Below, piece after piece: positions 25,783-34,225 of a stretch of 41,128 bases of DNA; positions within the stretch are counted from its first letter, which is position 1; each line of letters begins with the position of its first letter. A model generated the notes under the pieces. The model did no database searches, had not been told where the DNA came from, and worked only from the letters and a program-made list of their open reading frames with translations. A program made the position numbers and the translations under genes. The DNA is from Stenomitos rutilans HA7619-LM2 (lineage in GTDB: Bacteria > Cyanobacteriota > Cyanobacteriia > Leptolyngbyales > Leptolyngbyaceae): the NCBI GenBank assembly GCA_019358945.1, contig JAHHIE010000061.1, forward strand, positions 1 to 41,128, read 5' to 3'.

Positions 25783-26616
25783 TTAGACTTGAAGCAGTGA
25801 TTTAGGACAGACACCAAAGTCTGTAATAACACTCACAACTTCACCGCTTTCATTAAATCCAAAATAAGTTGGGTAAATTCCGTCTCCCCAACCACTTGAA
25901 AATGCAATTACGTTAGCTTGAGTCTCGTTATCTAAACACATATTTGCCCAAGAGCATGTAAATGTTTGATTGACTTCAAGCAAATTCTGCAACTGATAAA
26001 TCAGAATACTCTCTTCTTCCGCGTAAATTGAATCATCGAGTATTGTGGTAACATCTGCATTCATGAAACAGCCTGTTCCGGAGTCAACACCATACCAAAG
26101 AAAGTTCCTTCTTCAAGAGAATCTAGGGCGTGTTTAAAGCCCTCGGAAGCCCCCAACCTCCAAATTTGGGGGCTTGTAAACCAGCTTCAAAGTCCCCCAG
26201 CATTGGGGGCTTAAAGCCCTTTGGGCATACAAGAAAAGGGGGCAGAAGCTATTAGCAATGAAACGATTGAATTTTAAAACACTGCCTAGCTTTTCACCAG
26301 AATGATATGCCATTTCCCAATTTGAACTCTGCTGCCAGTCATGGTGAACGCAGATCATTGCATAAGCAAGTACATGAGCTTCTTGTTGCTTATTTCTTTC
26401 GATATGAGCAATACTTAACAAAACTGGGTATTTCCCAGGTTCTAAAGTCGCTGTGAAAGGTTCGCTACCTACTAACGTCAGTGGATCGCAAGCAACTAAT
26501 TGCCCAGAAGTTAAAATCAACTCTCCAGCTTCGATGGTTGTAAAATTGATCTTGCCTCCATTTATAGTGAATTCTCGTTTTTCGTGGAAAGCTTTTGAGT
26601 AATTAATATTATCCAT
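25783..26616 (-). pseudogene. DUF4241 protein gene, broken by a MITE and a frameshift
   Basis: Two open pieces on the minus strand are halves of one DUF4241 protein. The N-terminal half (26616-26286) contains ELILTSGQLVACDPLTLVGS, EPGKYPVLLSIAHIE and NWEMAYHSGEKL. The C-terminal half (26123-25783) contains the diagnostic NVIAFSSGWGDGIYPTYFGF and a final VVSVITDFGVCP. Between them lies a 159-bp element with a CTAG duplication. Removing it joins EKL directly to DSLEEGTFFG, the expected family sequence. A second lesion, a single missing base near 26093, shifts the frame just before VDSGTGCFM. The gene is therefore inactive. DUF4241 function is not established; members occur in accessory regions. 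Confidence 0.88.
26127..26285. mobile_element. 159-bp MITE with CTAG target duplication (IS5-family-like)
   Basis: CTAG occurs at 26123-26126 and again at 26286-26289. The ends are imperfect inverted repeats: GGCGTGTTTAAA at the left and TTTTAAAACACTGC at the right. Inside are G/C-rich inverted pieces (AGCCCCCAA near 26148 and TTGGGGGCT near 26166 and 26203). A CTAG/YTAR duplication is the pattern of the IS5 group of IS5-family elements, so an IS5-like transposase probably moved it. There is no coding capacity of its own. Confidence 0.8.
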
Positions 26617-26808
26617 TTCTTATTAAGTCTACGATTAGCAGAACAACACATTTCAATAATGTCTGTTGCAAATAATTAACTTAGCTTACATGGTTGATGA
26701 GGTAACTAATGCCAAGTTATATCTCATGTTTTCTACCTTGAGATATATTCACACAGAGTGATCGACACGATAATGTGAGATTTTCCAACGCATCCAGAGG
26801 AAAACGCC

Positions 26809-26982
26809 GTGCTTGACCACCTCTTTCTGGCCCAACAAGTTGCTGTAAATTTCCGGTTGAGCGGCATTGTTGCACTCATCGCGGGCATCCTGATTCTCGC
26901 CATTCCTCGACTGCTCAATTTAATTGTGGCAATCTACTTGATTGTGATTGGCCTGGTGCAAGTGTTCAATTTGAGAATTTAA
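26809..26982 (+). CDS. DUF3096 family small membrane protein
   Basis: A 57-residue protein starting at GTG 26809, with AGAGG 8 nt upstream. It is nearly all one or two membrane helices: SGIVALIAGILILAIPRLLN and LIVAIYLIVIGLVQVFNL. The GIVALIAGILILxxPRLLN pattern is the DUF3096 signature, a short hydrophobic family in bacteria with no known function. The frame is too short for most gene callers and starts with GTG, so it is easily missed. It converges on the BaiN-like gene with an 11-nt gap. Confidence 0.8.
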   Translation: MLDHLFLAQQVAVNFRLSGIVALIAGILILAIPRLLNLIVAIYLIVIGLVQVFNLRI

Positions 26983-26993
26983 GACTTGAGAAT

Positions 26994-28229
26994 TTAAGCC
27001 ATTCCCATTGCTTGTCCCGCAATCCATCCTGTCGTCCAGGCACTCTGAAAGTTGAAACCACCTGTCACACCATCAATATCGAGAATTTCACCTGCAAAAT
27101 GTAAACCAGGACAGAGACGGCTTTCCATCATTTTGAAGTCTACTTCCTTGAGGTTGACCCCTCCACACGTCACAAACTCTTCTTTAAAGGCTCCTTTGCC
27201 GTCGATCGTATACTGCCCACGCGTCAACTCCTGAATCAACAGGTTCAATGTCTTGTTAGAAAGCTCTGCCCACCGCATTTCAGCCGTGATGCCCACATAG
27301 TTCGTCAGGCGTTCCCACAAGCGGCGGGGGATGAGAACCGGGCAACTCGTGGCGATCGCTCGTCTTGGTAACTGCGCTTTTACCACTAGAAGCTGTTGGC
27401 GCAGTGCCTCTGGATTAGTTTGCGGCAACCAGTTCACCAGCAAGGTTGCCTTGTATTGGCGATCGTATAAAGCTCTCGCTCCCCACGCAGAAAGTTTGAG
27501 CACCGCTGGCCCACTCAAGCCCCAATGGGTAATCAAAAGCGGCCCCGTTTGCTCTAAAGGACTTTTTTCGCCAGTTTGCAGTCGTAAATGGGCGTTTTGT
27601 ACCGACACACCTGCTAAATCTTGTAAGCGGCTATCCGTAAGGTTGAAGGTGAAGAGAGACGGTACAGGTGGCTCGATCGTGTGCCCTAAAGCCCGCGCGA
27701 TCGCATACCCTTGGGAACTGCTGCCAGTGGCGAGAAGGAGGCGATCGCACCGCAGCACCTCACCCGCCTTCACATCCACCCTAAACCCATCATCTTTGCG
27801 AGTGATAGCTTTCACGGCAGCGCCCTGCCAGAGCTTTACTCCCACTGCTTTAGCGGTTTCCATCAGGCAATCCACAATGGTTTCTGAGTCATCCGTGATG
27901 GGAAACATGCGCCCATCCGCCTCCGTTTTCAACGTCACGCCATGCGACTCAAACCATGCCACCGTATCCTGTGCTTGAAAGCGACTGAAGGGACTCCGCA
28001 ATGCCTTGCCCCCTCTGGGATAATGCTGCACCAAAAGCGCTGGATCAAAGCAGGCATGGGTGACATTGCAGCGTCCTCCACCCGATACCTGCACTTTCGC
28101 AAGCGGTTGACGAGCCGCTTCTAGCAGTGTGACTCGCACGTTGGGGTAATGACTGGCGCAGGCGATCGCTCCAAAGAATCCAGCCGCACCACCACCTACC
28201 ACCACAATAGAACAAGGGTCAGATGGCAT
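26994..28229 (-). CDS. HI0933/BaiN-type NAD(P)/FAD-dependent oxidoreductase
   Basis: A 411-residue flavoprotein. The N-terminal dinucleotide-binding motif is IVVVGGGAAGFFGAIACA, followed by the family-specific KVQVSGGGRCNVTHACF segment. The second nucleotide region has LLLATGSSSQGYAIARALGH, and the C-terminal FAD-contacting motif is FAGEILDIDGVTGGFNFQSA. These identify the HI0933/YhiN group, sometimes annotated as aminoacetone oxidase family. The natural substrate in cyanobacteria is unknown; BaiN itself acts on bile acid intermediates in gut bacteria, which does not apply here. Length is normal. It is divergent from the Rpn remnant. Confidence 0.92.
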   Translation of the reverse strand: MPSDPCSIVVVGGGAAGFFGAIACASHYPNVRVTLLEAARQPLAKVQVSGGGRCNVTHACFDPALLVQHYPRGGKALRSPFSRFQAQDTVAWFESHGVTLKTEADGRMFPITDDSETIVDCLMETAKAVGVKLWQGAAVKAITRKDDGFRVDVKAGEVLRCDRLLLATGSSSQGYAIARALGHTIEPPVPSLFTFNLTDSRLQDLAGVSVQNAHLRLQTGEKSPLEQTGPLLITHWGLSGPAVLKLSAWGARALYDRQYKATLLVNWLPQTNPEALRQQLLVVKAQLPRRAIATSCPVLIPRRLWERLTNYVGITAEMRWAELSNKTLNLLIQELTRGQYTIDGKGAFKEEFVTCGGVNLKEVDFKMMESRLCPGLHFAGEILDIDGVTGGFNFQSAWTTGWIAGQAMGMA

Positions 28230-28331
28230 AAGGTGAGGGAAGAAAAGCTAAAGGCTAAAACATTTTGCAGTGGGTGTTCTATCGTAACCGATCTTTCTGC
28301 TACGCTGAGGCAACTATTTTCCAGTAAACCG

Positions 28332-28736
28332 ATGACCGAGCCTCGTGACGCCTTTGATAGTCCCTGGAAAGACGTTCTCGAAGCTTACTTCCAAGACTTC
28401 ATGCAGTTCTTCTTTCCTCAAATTCACGCCGATATTGATTGGAGTCGAGGGTATGACTTTCTGGATCAATAGCTACGGCAAGTTGTGCGGGATGCCGAGT
28501 TGGGAAAGCGACCGGAGGGCTTGAGGCAGGTGTTTCGAGCAGAACTTAAGCAGTACGAACAGGAGCGACAGATGCCTTACGTTACGTCGATTGAACAAAT
28601 GGGCAGAGAGGAAGAGCGTCGATCGATAGCCCTAAGAATGCTTCAGGAAAACATTCTACTCGAAGCGATCGCCCGAATTACTGAATGGACGATCGCCGAA
28701 CTCCAACAACTTCAAGCCGATCAATCACAGGAATAG
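28332..28736 (+). pseudogene. Rpn/PD-(D/E)XK nuclease family gene, internally deleted with a stop
   Basis: One reading frame holds both ends of a cyanobacterial Rpn-type (transposase-like, DUF4351-associated) protein of normally about 280-320 residues. The N-terminus reads DAFDSPWKDVLEAYFQDFMQ and DIDWSRGYDFLDQ, then a TAG (28470-28472), then LRQVVRDAELGKR in the same frame. This jumps to the C-terminal region FRAELKQYEQERQMPYVTSI and a helical tail ending LQADQ. About 150-160 residues, including most of the nuclease core, are missing. The piece from 28485 could be translated alone but has no catalytic site. Confidence 0.8.
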
Positions 28737-28941
28737 CGTTCCTAAAAAGGTCTGCGAGGTAACATTTGGCTGACCGAAAAGCAGTGTAAGAGTTCCCGAA
28801 AACCATTGCTTTGTAAGGATTTGTAATCTTTTAATCTGCCAGTTGGAAAATTGGCACATAGGTGTTTTATTTCGTCCGGAAGGGAGAGAAAGGGATGCGG
28901 ACAGGACAACAGTACCTACCTTCCTACTCAGACAAACGGAT

Positions 28942-30075
28942 ATGATGACTCATCTTAAAGTGGTTGCTCTAGCAACCCTGGCTTTTAGTTCCCTGACCGT
29001 TGTAAAACCAGCCACTGCGGCCCTGTTTAGCAAGGCAGATTTAGATCCTAGCAGGCTGGTGTTGGTCGCTTCGCCCTATGGCAGCAATGCACACCAGCTT
29101 TTGATTGTTGAGCAAGTTGCCAATAACCGTGCCTGCTGGAGTGAGAGCGGCACCAGTCCCACAATGGTCGATCCACTCCTGGTAAATTTTGACTTTACGG
29201 GCATTTGTGGACGTAGCACCGATGCCAATGGCTACTCCATTCGGATGGGTGACCAGGACTTGGGCCTGCAATACAGCCTGCGGGTTGTGAAACGCAATGG
29301 CGATTTGCTGTTGGTTGGCATGCCAACCATGTCTCGCAACGGCCCAGAAATTCAAATTGGTCGCGCGGGTGGTGCCACGAATGGGTTTGCCAAGCTGTAT
29401 TTGAATCCTGGTTGGCGCATTACCCGTCGAGTGTATAACAATCAGGCGTTAGGACATTACTACCTGACGAATGACCAACCGTTGAATAGCGCGATCGCAG
29501 CCGCTCCAGTACAACCCCCCGCGCCACTGCCTCTACCGTCTAAGCCCCTTCCAACTTCAAATCCCTCAGGGCCACTGCCTGTATCTCGTCCCGATATCAT
29601 CTTTACGCCGGGTTCCAGTAGTCCGAGTAGCTCCGTCACATCCTCCTCTCGACCTGCTAGCGCTTCGATTCCCATTGCCGTACCACCACCCGAATCAGCC
29701 ATCGCTACAGGCTCTACCCGTCCCACTCCACTACCCGCACCGTCGACAACGGCTCCCGTAACGACCATTCCGGTCAGCGGGTCGAAAACGCCCGTGCGGC
29801 CCAGTGCTAATCAGTCCACGAGTTCTGCCGGATCACCCATCACAGGCAAGCCCATTCGCGTGCCACTGCCTGCGGCAGCAACTCGACCGATCGTCACAGT
29901 CCCCAAGGAAATCCCACAGTTAGCTATACCGCAACCTGTGCCCCAGTCACCGATCGTGCAACGACCTGTCACACAGACACCTGTTACGCAACCGTCTGTC
30001 ACACAGCCCCAACCAACTTCAAGCCTGCCCAAACCGAAGCCTGGAGACTTTGTAGTACGAACAACAGCGCTTTGA
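28942..30075 (+). CDS. DUF3747 domain protein, secreted, with a Pro/Ser/Thr-rich tail
   Basis: From ATG 28942 (a second ATG follows directly) this is a ~377-residue exported protein. A signal peptide is plain: THLKVVALATLAFSSLTVVK, ending PATAA. The DUF3747 domain follows (about residues 25-175): LFSKADLDPSRLVLVASPYG, LLIVEQVANNRACWSE, GYSIRMGDQDLGLQYSLRVV and LYLNPGWRITRRVYNN. The remaining ~200 residues are rich in Pro, Ser and Thr, with short repeats such as PVTQTPVTQPSVTQP, suggesting a surface-exposed spacer. The family is cyanobacterial and of unknown function; members are exported and often found in the envelope. The frame is open to 28843 but the signal peptide sets the start. Confidence 0.88.
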   Translation: MMTHLKVVALATLAFSSLTVVKPATAALFSKADLDPSRLVLVASPYGSNAHQLLIVEQVANNRACWSESGTSPTMVDPLLVNFDFTGICGRSTDANGYSIRMGDQDLGLQYSLRVVKRNGDLLLVGMPTMSRNGPEIQIGRAGGATNGFAKLYLNPGWRITRRVYNNQALGHYYLTNDQPLNSAIAAAPVQPPAPLPLPSKPLPTSNPSGPLPVSRPDIIFTPGSSSPSSSVTSSSRPASASIPIAVPPPESAIATGSTRPTPLPAPSTTAPVTTIPVSGSKTPVRPSANQSTSSAGSPITGKPIRVPLPAAATRPIVTVPKEIPQLAIPQPVPQSPIVQRPVTQTPVTQPSVTQPQPTSSLPKPKPGDFVVRTTAL

Positions 30076-30272
30076 GGGAGTGGGGAAAGGCTAAAGGCGG
30101 AGGGGATGGGGGATGAAGGCTAGAAAAGGCAGAAGGCAGAAGTGGGGAGTCGAGAGTGGGAAGTGGACTCACGGCTGGTAGCTGACCGCTGCTAGCTGCT
30201 AGCTGACTGCTCAACCAACTCAAAACTCCTCCCTACTCCCTTCCCCCACCCCTCCCCCCTCACCTCTTCCCC
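30076..30272. other. Low-complexity intergenic spacer
   Basis: A purine-rich half (GGCTAAAGGCGGAGGGGATG, AAGGCAGAAGGCAGAAG) is followed by GCTGACCGCTGCTAGCTGC repeats and a C-rich half (CCCCACCCCTCCCCCCTC). No gene or canonical terminator is seen between the convergent DUF3747 and GH19 genes. Confidence 0.5.
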
Positions 30273-31160
30273 TCACACCTTCAGTGCCCGTTTGGCGGCT
30301 TGCAGAAGCTGGATGCGATCGTCTAGCCCGTTATAGCCACCATTAATGACCCTGGTAACGGTTCTCACATCGTCGTTGTCGGCATCTCCGTTGAGCTGAT
30401 TGGTTGTCCAAAACCAGCCAGCGCTCCGGCTTGCCAGGTCAGGCGATGATAGCTTGGTCGGATTGTTGATGAGATCGACCCCTAGCGCTTTGCCACAGGC
30501 TTCATAATTTGTTCGTCCTGTCACCTGAATTAGCCCTCTGCCCTTATAGCGCACACCATCACCACTGTAGATGTTGCCCAAGTCATCTCGACCTTCATAG
30601 TCCTCACCAGAAGCATACTCTTCTAGGGCATTAAAGCGATCGGATTCATGCGCTAACTGGGCCAGAAAATGGGCCTGTCGTAACGGCGTTGACACATTGA
30701 ACTCAACCATCGTGCGGTTCAAAAAGGGTGTGAGCGCATTGATTCGGCTCGTGCTGGCTTCGGGGGCGATCGCTAAAATTTGTGGTGGTGTCAGTAGCAG
30801 CATCGTGCTGGTGGGAAATAACCCGGCATAGGGTGGTTTACCTGCGGGTCGAGCAGGCAAATTGCTGAGCGATCGCAGCACGTTATCCATCTGCCCATCT
30901 TTGTCATTCACCGCTCCTTGCAGACTACCCGCCAACTCTTGCAATCGCGTAGCTGCGCCCTGTCTGCCAACCCTGACATCCGTGACTGAAAACAACCCCA
31001 CGTAGGGTGGCTTATCGGTAGGACGAGGAGGCAGATTGCTCAACACTCGAATTAAGTCGTCTACTAACTCGTCTTTTTTGCCAACCGTTCCTTGTAACTT
31101 GTTCACCAACGATGCCAGGCGAACAAAAGCCTGAATTCTCCAAATATCAAGTTGCGCCAT
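30273..31160 (-). CDS. Glycoside hydrolase family 19 (chitinase/endolysin-like)
   Basis: A 295-residue protein. The C-terminal GH19 domain (about residues 120-290) has the catalytic Glu region QLAHESDRFNALEEYASGE, the YKGRGLIQVTGRTNYEACGK block, PDLASRSAGWFWTTNQLN and the final VTRVINGGYNGLDDR. It should cleave peptidoglycan or chitin-like beta-1,4 links between amino sugars. The N-terminal ~118 residues are two copies of a ~59-residue module (compare SNLPPRPTDKPPYVGLFSV and SNLPARPAGKPPYAGLFPT), perhaps a wall-binding or linker repeat. No signal peptide is visible, as in phage endolysins. The ATG at 31160 has AAAGGTG about 9 nt upstream. Confidence 0.92.
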   Translation of the reverse strand: MAQLDIWRIQAFVRLASLVNKLQGTVGKKDELVDDLIRVLSNLPPRPTDKPPYVGLFSVTDVRVGRQGAATRLQELAGSLQGAVNDKDGQMDNVLRSLSNLPARPAGKPPYAGLFPTSTMLLLTPPQILAIAPEASTSRINALTPFLNRTMVEFNVSTPLRQAHFLAQLAHESDRFNALEEYASGEDYEGRDDLGNIYSGDGVRYKGRGLIQVTGRTNYEACGKALGVDLINNPTKLSSPDLASRSAGWFWTTNQLNGDADNDDVRTVTRVINGGYNGLDDRIQLLQAAKRALKV

Positions 31161-31473
31161 AGTTAAGCACCTTTTTTTACAAGCAGCCAGACTAATCCTG
31201 GAAAACAGCGCGAGGTTTTCATCTTTGAGCTAATTATTCACGCAGATGGAAGCGATGACCAGATTCTTAACTACAGCTTTACGAATCAACATACCGGAAA
31301 GTGTGCTTCACTTGGCAAAACCTGCCCCCTACCAGGCGCTACATTCTTTCTTGGAAACCTCCTGAGCACTCTAGAAGCGTGGGCAATGAGTTAGGGAATG
31401 CGACGAGTGAGCTAGGATCAAGCTGATTGAAAGGTCAGCAGCCCTCTCTCATGGCTTTAACGCCGTTGCCCCC
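31161..31473. other. Divergent intergenic region, nothing recognised
   Basis: About 310 bases between the divergent GH19 and TonB genes. It should contain both promoters. No repeat, operator or RNA gene stands out. Confidence 0.4.
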
Positions 31474-32508
31474 GTGATAAGTCCCGTTGATCAGCCCCCT
31501 ACGCCAGCAGTTCCACGATCGACCGATCCACCCACCCTTTGGCTCTCGCTAGTGCTGGGGTCAGTGCTGATTCATCTGGTGCTGTTTATTCTCGGTACCC
31601 TTGCTTTAACTCGTACTGCAACCGTACAGCTTACCACAGAGCCAATTACCATTGAGTTGGTCGATCCAACTGCTGTGACTGCACGATCGTCAACACCTAA
31701 CCAGTCGATCGCTGCTCGTCCTGGTGCGCCTTCATCAACGACTCCCTCTACAAGCCAGGCTCAACCCAACACGGCGCGATCTCATCCATCAGAAACCAAT
31801 CCAGCCGTAGAACAGCCATTCGTACAGCCTCTTCCGCGAAGGCGGTTACCCGTCCGTACACAGGAACCGAAACCATCGAGCGCTCCAGCCCAGTCATCCA
31901 GAAACCCGGCTCCGCTGCCCTCTACTCCTGCCAACAACTCAACTCAACCGCCGCCAACCTCAACGAGAAATCCTTTTCCACCATCCGATTCGTCCGAGAC
32001 AAGACAGCCCCAACCACCTTCCGATCGACCCGGAGAACGGTTACCAGGTTCTTTGCCCAACCCTTTAGGTGGCTCTGAACCATTACCAGCCGATTCGCAG
32101 CCCCCCGCAACGGGCGAACGTATCTCTCACGGGCCGCAGGAAGAGAGCGTGTTCGTCAAGGTGACTAATTTTAGTCCACCCTCTGTCGATATCTCACGAC
32201 AACCAGCCCAGCCGAGCGTTTTCCAGCAAAATCTTTTCATCCGTTATCCATCTGCCCTTTCAACGCAAACGATTAACCTGCAAGCGGCACTCATCATTGA
32301 TCAAAATGGGAAAGTGCTGAGTGTCGAAAAGGCAACGTTGCTCTCTTCTTCTTTGGGGAGCACGATCGACGAAGAAACCCTAACTACTGTTGCTAACCAG
32401 ATTTTTACTCAGTGGCAGTTTAACCCTGCCCAGGATCGTGTAGATGGCAAACTGGTGAAGCCGCCGCAGTCAAACCTGGTGGTTAATGCACAGGTACAAA
32501 TCCCTTAG
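31474..32508 (+). CDS. TonB-like energy transducer protein
   Basis: A 344-residue protein starting at a GTG. One N-terminal membrane helix (TLWLSLVLGSVLIHLVLFIL) is followed by VQLTTEPITIELVDPTAV, typical of TonB proteins. Then comes a long periplasm-spanning region of Pro, Ser and Thr (about residues 65-215). The C-terminal TonB domain (about 225-344) has NLQAALIIDQNGKVLSVEKA and QIFTQWQFNPAQDRVDGKLV. It transmits proton-motive energy from an ExbB/ExbD complex to outer-membrane receptors; exbB, exbD and receptor genes are not in the window. The start has no strong ribosome site, but no ATG fits better. Confidence 0.85.
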   Translation: MISPVDQPPTPAVPRSTDPPTLWLSLVLGSVLIHLVLFILGTLALTRTATVQLTTEPITIELVDPTAVTARSSTPNQSIAARPGAPSSTTPSTSQAQPNTARSHPSETNPAVEQPFVQPLPRRRLPVRTQEPKPSSAPAQSSRNPAPLPSTPANNSTQPPPTSTRNPFPPSDSSETRQPQPPSDRPGERLPGSLPNPLGGSEPLPADSQPPATGERISHGPQEESVFVKVTNFSPPSVDISRQPAQPSVFQQNLFIRYPSALSTQTINLQAALIIDQNGKVLSVEKATLLSSSLGSTIDEETLTTVANQIFTQWQFNPAQDRVDGKLVKPPQSNLVVNAQVQIP

Positions 32509-32606
32509 AACAAGGACATTTAGAAGAGGGACAGCAGTTTGAAAGATTAGCTATTAGTAAATCCTCCAGAAGCAATGTCCCCTGGTGTACACTGCTAAGA
32601 GTGTGT

Positions 32607-32612
32607 TACAAT
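32607..32612 (+). promoter_or_regulatory. Possible -10 box of tRNA-Gly
   Basis: TACAAT lies 27 nt before the mature tRNA 5' end. No good -35 box is seen 17 nt upstream, so this is tentative. Confidence 0.3.
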
Positions 32613-32639
32613 TGCAAAGGCCTTGGAAGGTTTCCCCTT

Positions 32640-32710
32640 GCGGGCGTAGTTTAGTGGTAAAACCTTAGCCTTCCAAGCTAATGATGCGAGTTCGATTCTC
32701 GCCGCCCGCT
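32640..32710 (+). tRNA. trnG: tRNA-Gly (anticodon UCC)
   Basis: A complete 71-nt cloverleaf. The acceptor stem GCGGGCG pairs with CGCCCGC (32703-32709), followed by discriminator T; CCA is not encoded. The anticodon loop is CTTCCAA (anticodon TCC) on the stem TTAGC/GCTAA, and the T-arm has the TTCGATTC loop. It reads GGA and possibly other Gly codons. The 3' half (from 32664) is duplicated at 36664-36712, because an element integrated here and carries a copy that restored the tRNA. Confidence 0.97.
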
Positions 32711-32712
32711 TT
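32664..32712 (+). repeat. attL: 49-bp tRNA-Gly direct repeat
   Basis: This copy runs from the anticodon stem (CTTAGCC) through the tRNA 3' end plus two T's. It is identical to 36664-36712; the copies diverge on both sides (C versus G before, C versus A after). It contains the crossover site. Confidence 0.95.
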
Positions 32713-32723
32713 CAAACACACAC

Positions 32724-32762
32724 ACCCATAATCCCTTTCTACACGGGCATTATGGGTTTTTT
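32724..32762 (+). terminator. Element-borne terminator behind tRNA-Gly
   Basis: ACCCATAAT (32724-32732) pairs with ATTATGGGT (32749-32757), followed by six T's. It replaces the tRNA's native terminator, which now lies beyond attR at 36719-36753. An alternative stem, ACGGGCATTA (32743-32752) with TAATGCCCGT (32762-32771), overlaps it and is mutually exclusive. Confidence 0.75.
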
Positions 32763-32825
32763 AATGCCCGTTATGCGTTTCACGACCCACATAACGCACT
32801 TGTAAAACACGTAATTGAGTAGCCA

Positions 32826-32877
32826 TTTGAGTACGTTTTGAGTACGATGTGATTACAACCTTAGCAAGCGTACTCAG
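32826..32877. repeat. Left arm-type repeats (TTTGAGTACG)
   Basis: TTTGAGTACG occurs at 32826-32835 and 32837-32846, spaced 11 bp, and an inverted CGTACTCAG at 32869-32877 just before the integrase ATG. The same 10-mer is found in two further pairs near attR. Repeats near both ends of an element fit binding sites for the N-terminal arm-binding domain of a lambda-type integrase, and could also regulate the int promoter. Confidence 0.65.
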
Positions 32878-32883
32878 AACACC

Positions 32884-34068
32884 ATGAAAGGCAAACAGCA
32901 GAAGCAACAGAGCAAAGCAGGTAAAGGTTCTGTAGGCATTGAGGCAAGGGAGGGAAGACTCAGACTTAACATCCCTCGTCCCTGGTTTAGCGGTACTCAA
33001 AAGAGACTCACCCTCGGTTTAGCTGACACCCCAGAGAACCGAGTGATTGCAGCAGCTAAAGCCCGTGAAATCGAACGAGACTACGCTTTAGACGCATTTG
33101 ATGAAACCCTCGCCAAGTACAAGCCTAAAACCCATCTAACACCCGTTACAGCTATTACAGCAGCGGTACACACCCCGTTGGAGCTCTACAGCCTTCACAC
33201 TACCTATCTCGCTCCTCGCAGCAAAGAATCCACTCGTGAGTTTCATAAGCACATTGGGCGCATCCTTGAGAAGCTTCCTAAGATGCCAGTTACGAACGCT
33301 TTAGCAGTGAGGGAGGCAATTCTAGCTGTCACCACACCCAAACGCGCTAAACGAGTCTTTATGGGTCTCTCTGCTGCTTGTAACTGGGGTATAGAGCATG
33401 AATTAGTCACCAGCAATCCTTACGCTCGTTTGGTTCAAAGTCTTGATGAGGATGATTTGAAGGTGAAAAACAAGGCAGATGCCTTTACACCAGAGGAAGC
33501 AGACGCACTCATTGAGCTATTTAAGACTGATGACAGACCAGGGATGAACTACCGTCACTACGCACCTTTTGTAGAGTTCCTGTTCCTCACCGGATGCCGT
33601 CCTAGTGAAGCTGTAGGTTTGCAGTGGCAGGACGTTCATTTTGAGAAAGGCTACATCACGATGGGACGTTCCATTTCTCAACCCAACAACGGCAGGAAAG
33701 TACACTCAGACACCAGTAAGAACCGTAAAACTCGAATGCTACCCCTTTACCCTCGCCTGCTTGCTTTCATGACTTCACTGTCTGAAAAAGCGGGTGATTC
33801 CTTACAATCTGATGCGCTCATCTTCCCAGCACCGAAAGGAGGTTCCATCACCTTTGCCAATTTCAGGACTAACGCATGGAATAAACTCGCTCGTACCATC
33901 AAGCCTGACGTAAGCCCTTATAGCTGTAGAGACACCTTTATTACCGCTCAACTCGCCAAAGGGTCTGGTGTAGCTGATATAGCCCGTTGGTGTGACACTA
34001 GCGCTGAGATGATTGAAAAGCACTACTCAGACAAGTCGAAATTGCTTCACATCATGCCTAAAGACTAA
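32884..34068 (+). CDS. Tyrosine recombinase/integrase
   Basis: A 394-residue integrase. The N-terminal ~80 residues are basic (KGKQQKQQSKAGKGSVGIEA) and suit an arm-type DNA-binding domain. A core-binding helical region follows (about 100-190), then the catalytic domain. Catalytic Arg 239 is in FLTGCRPSEAVGLQW, the second Arg 349 in SPYSCRDTFITAQLAKG, and the nucleophile Tyr 381 in MIEKHYSDKS. The His normally two residues before the second Arg (HxxR) is replaced in YSCR, as also happens in some family members. It cuts and joins the 49-bp att repeat in tRNA-Gly. The ATG at 32884 lies 172 nt inside attL, and a terminator follows at 34226. Confidence 0.95.
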   Translation: MKGKQQKQQSKAGKGSVGIEAREGRLRLNIPRPWFSGTQKRLTLGLADTPENRVIAAAKAREIERDYALDAFDETLAKYKPKTHLTPVTAITAAVHTPLELYSLHTTYLAPRSKESTREFHKHIGRILEKLPKMPVTNALAVREAILAVTTPKRAKRVFMGLSAACNWGIEHELVTSNPYARLVQSLDEDDLKVKNKADAFTPEEADALIELFKTDDRPGMNYRHYAPFVEFLFLTGCRPSEAVGLQWQDVHFEKGYITMGRSISQPNNGRKVHSDTSKNRKTRMLPLYPRLLAFMTSLSEKAGDSLQSDALIFPAPKGGSITFANFRTNAWNKLARTIKPDVSPYSCRDTFITAQLAKGSGVADIARWCDTSAEMIEKHYSDKSKLLHIMPKD

Positions 34069-34082
34069 TTAAGAGTGAGGGT

Positions 34083-34212
34083 GAAGTTTTAGGCTAAAAC
34101 TTTAGGCTAAAAGTTTAGGTAGATACCTCAACACCCACTTACAACTACATTTCACCCCACTTGGCAACTTGCTAATGGTTAGGTAAAACAATTGGCAATT
34201 TAATTTGCCAAT
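34083..34212. repeat. Short repeats after the integrase gene
   Basis: TTTTAGGCTAAAA and TTTAGGCTAAAA lie in tandem near 34086-34113, with a partial third unit. An inverted repeat ATTGGCAA...TTGCCAAT spans 34191-34212. Either could be a protein-binding site; nothing else is seen in this 150-base stretch. Confidence 0.5.
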
Positions 34213-34225
34213 TTATTCAACAACA

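Noticed and set aside
27331-27978. 215-codon frame opposite the BaiN-like gene
   Set aside because: A long antisense shadow of a strongly conserved flavoprotein; no recognisable motif.
29460-29768. Antisense open frame in the Pro/Ser/Thr-rich region of the DUF3747 gene
   Set aside because: Composition mirrors the low-complexity coding strand; no ribosome site or domain.
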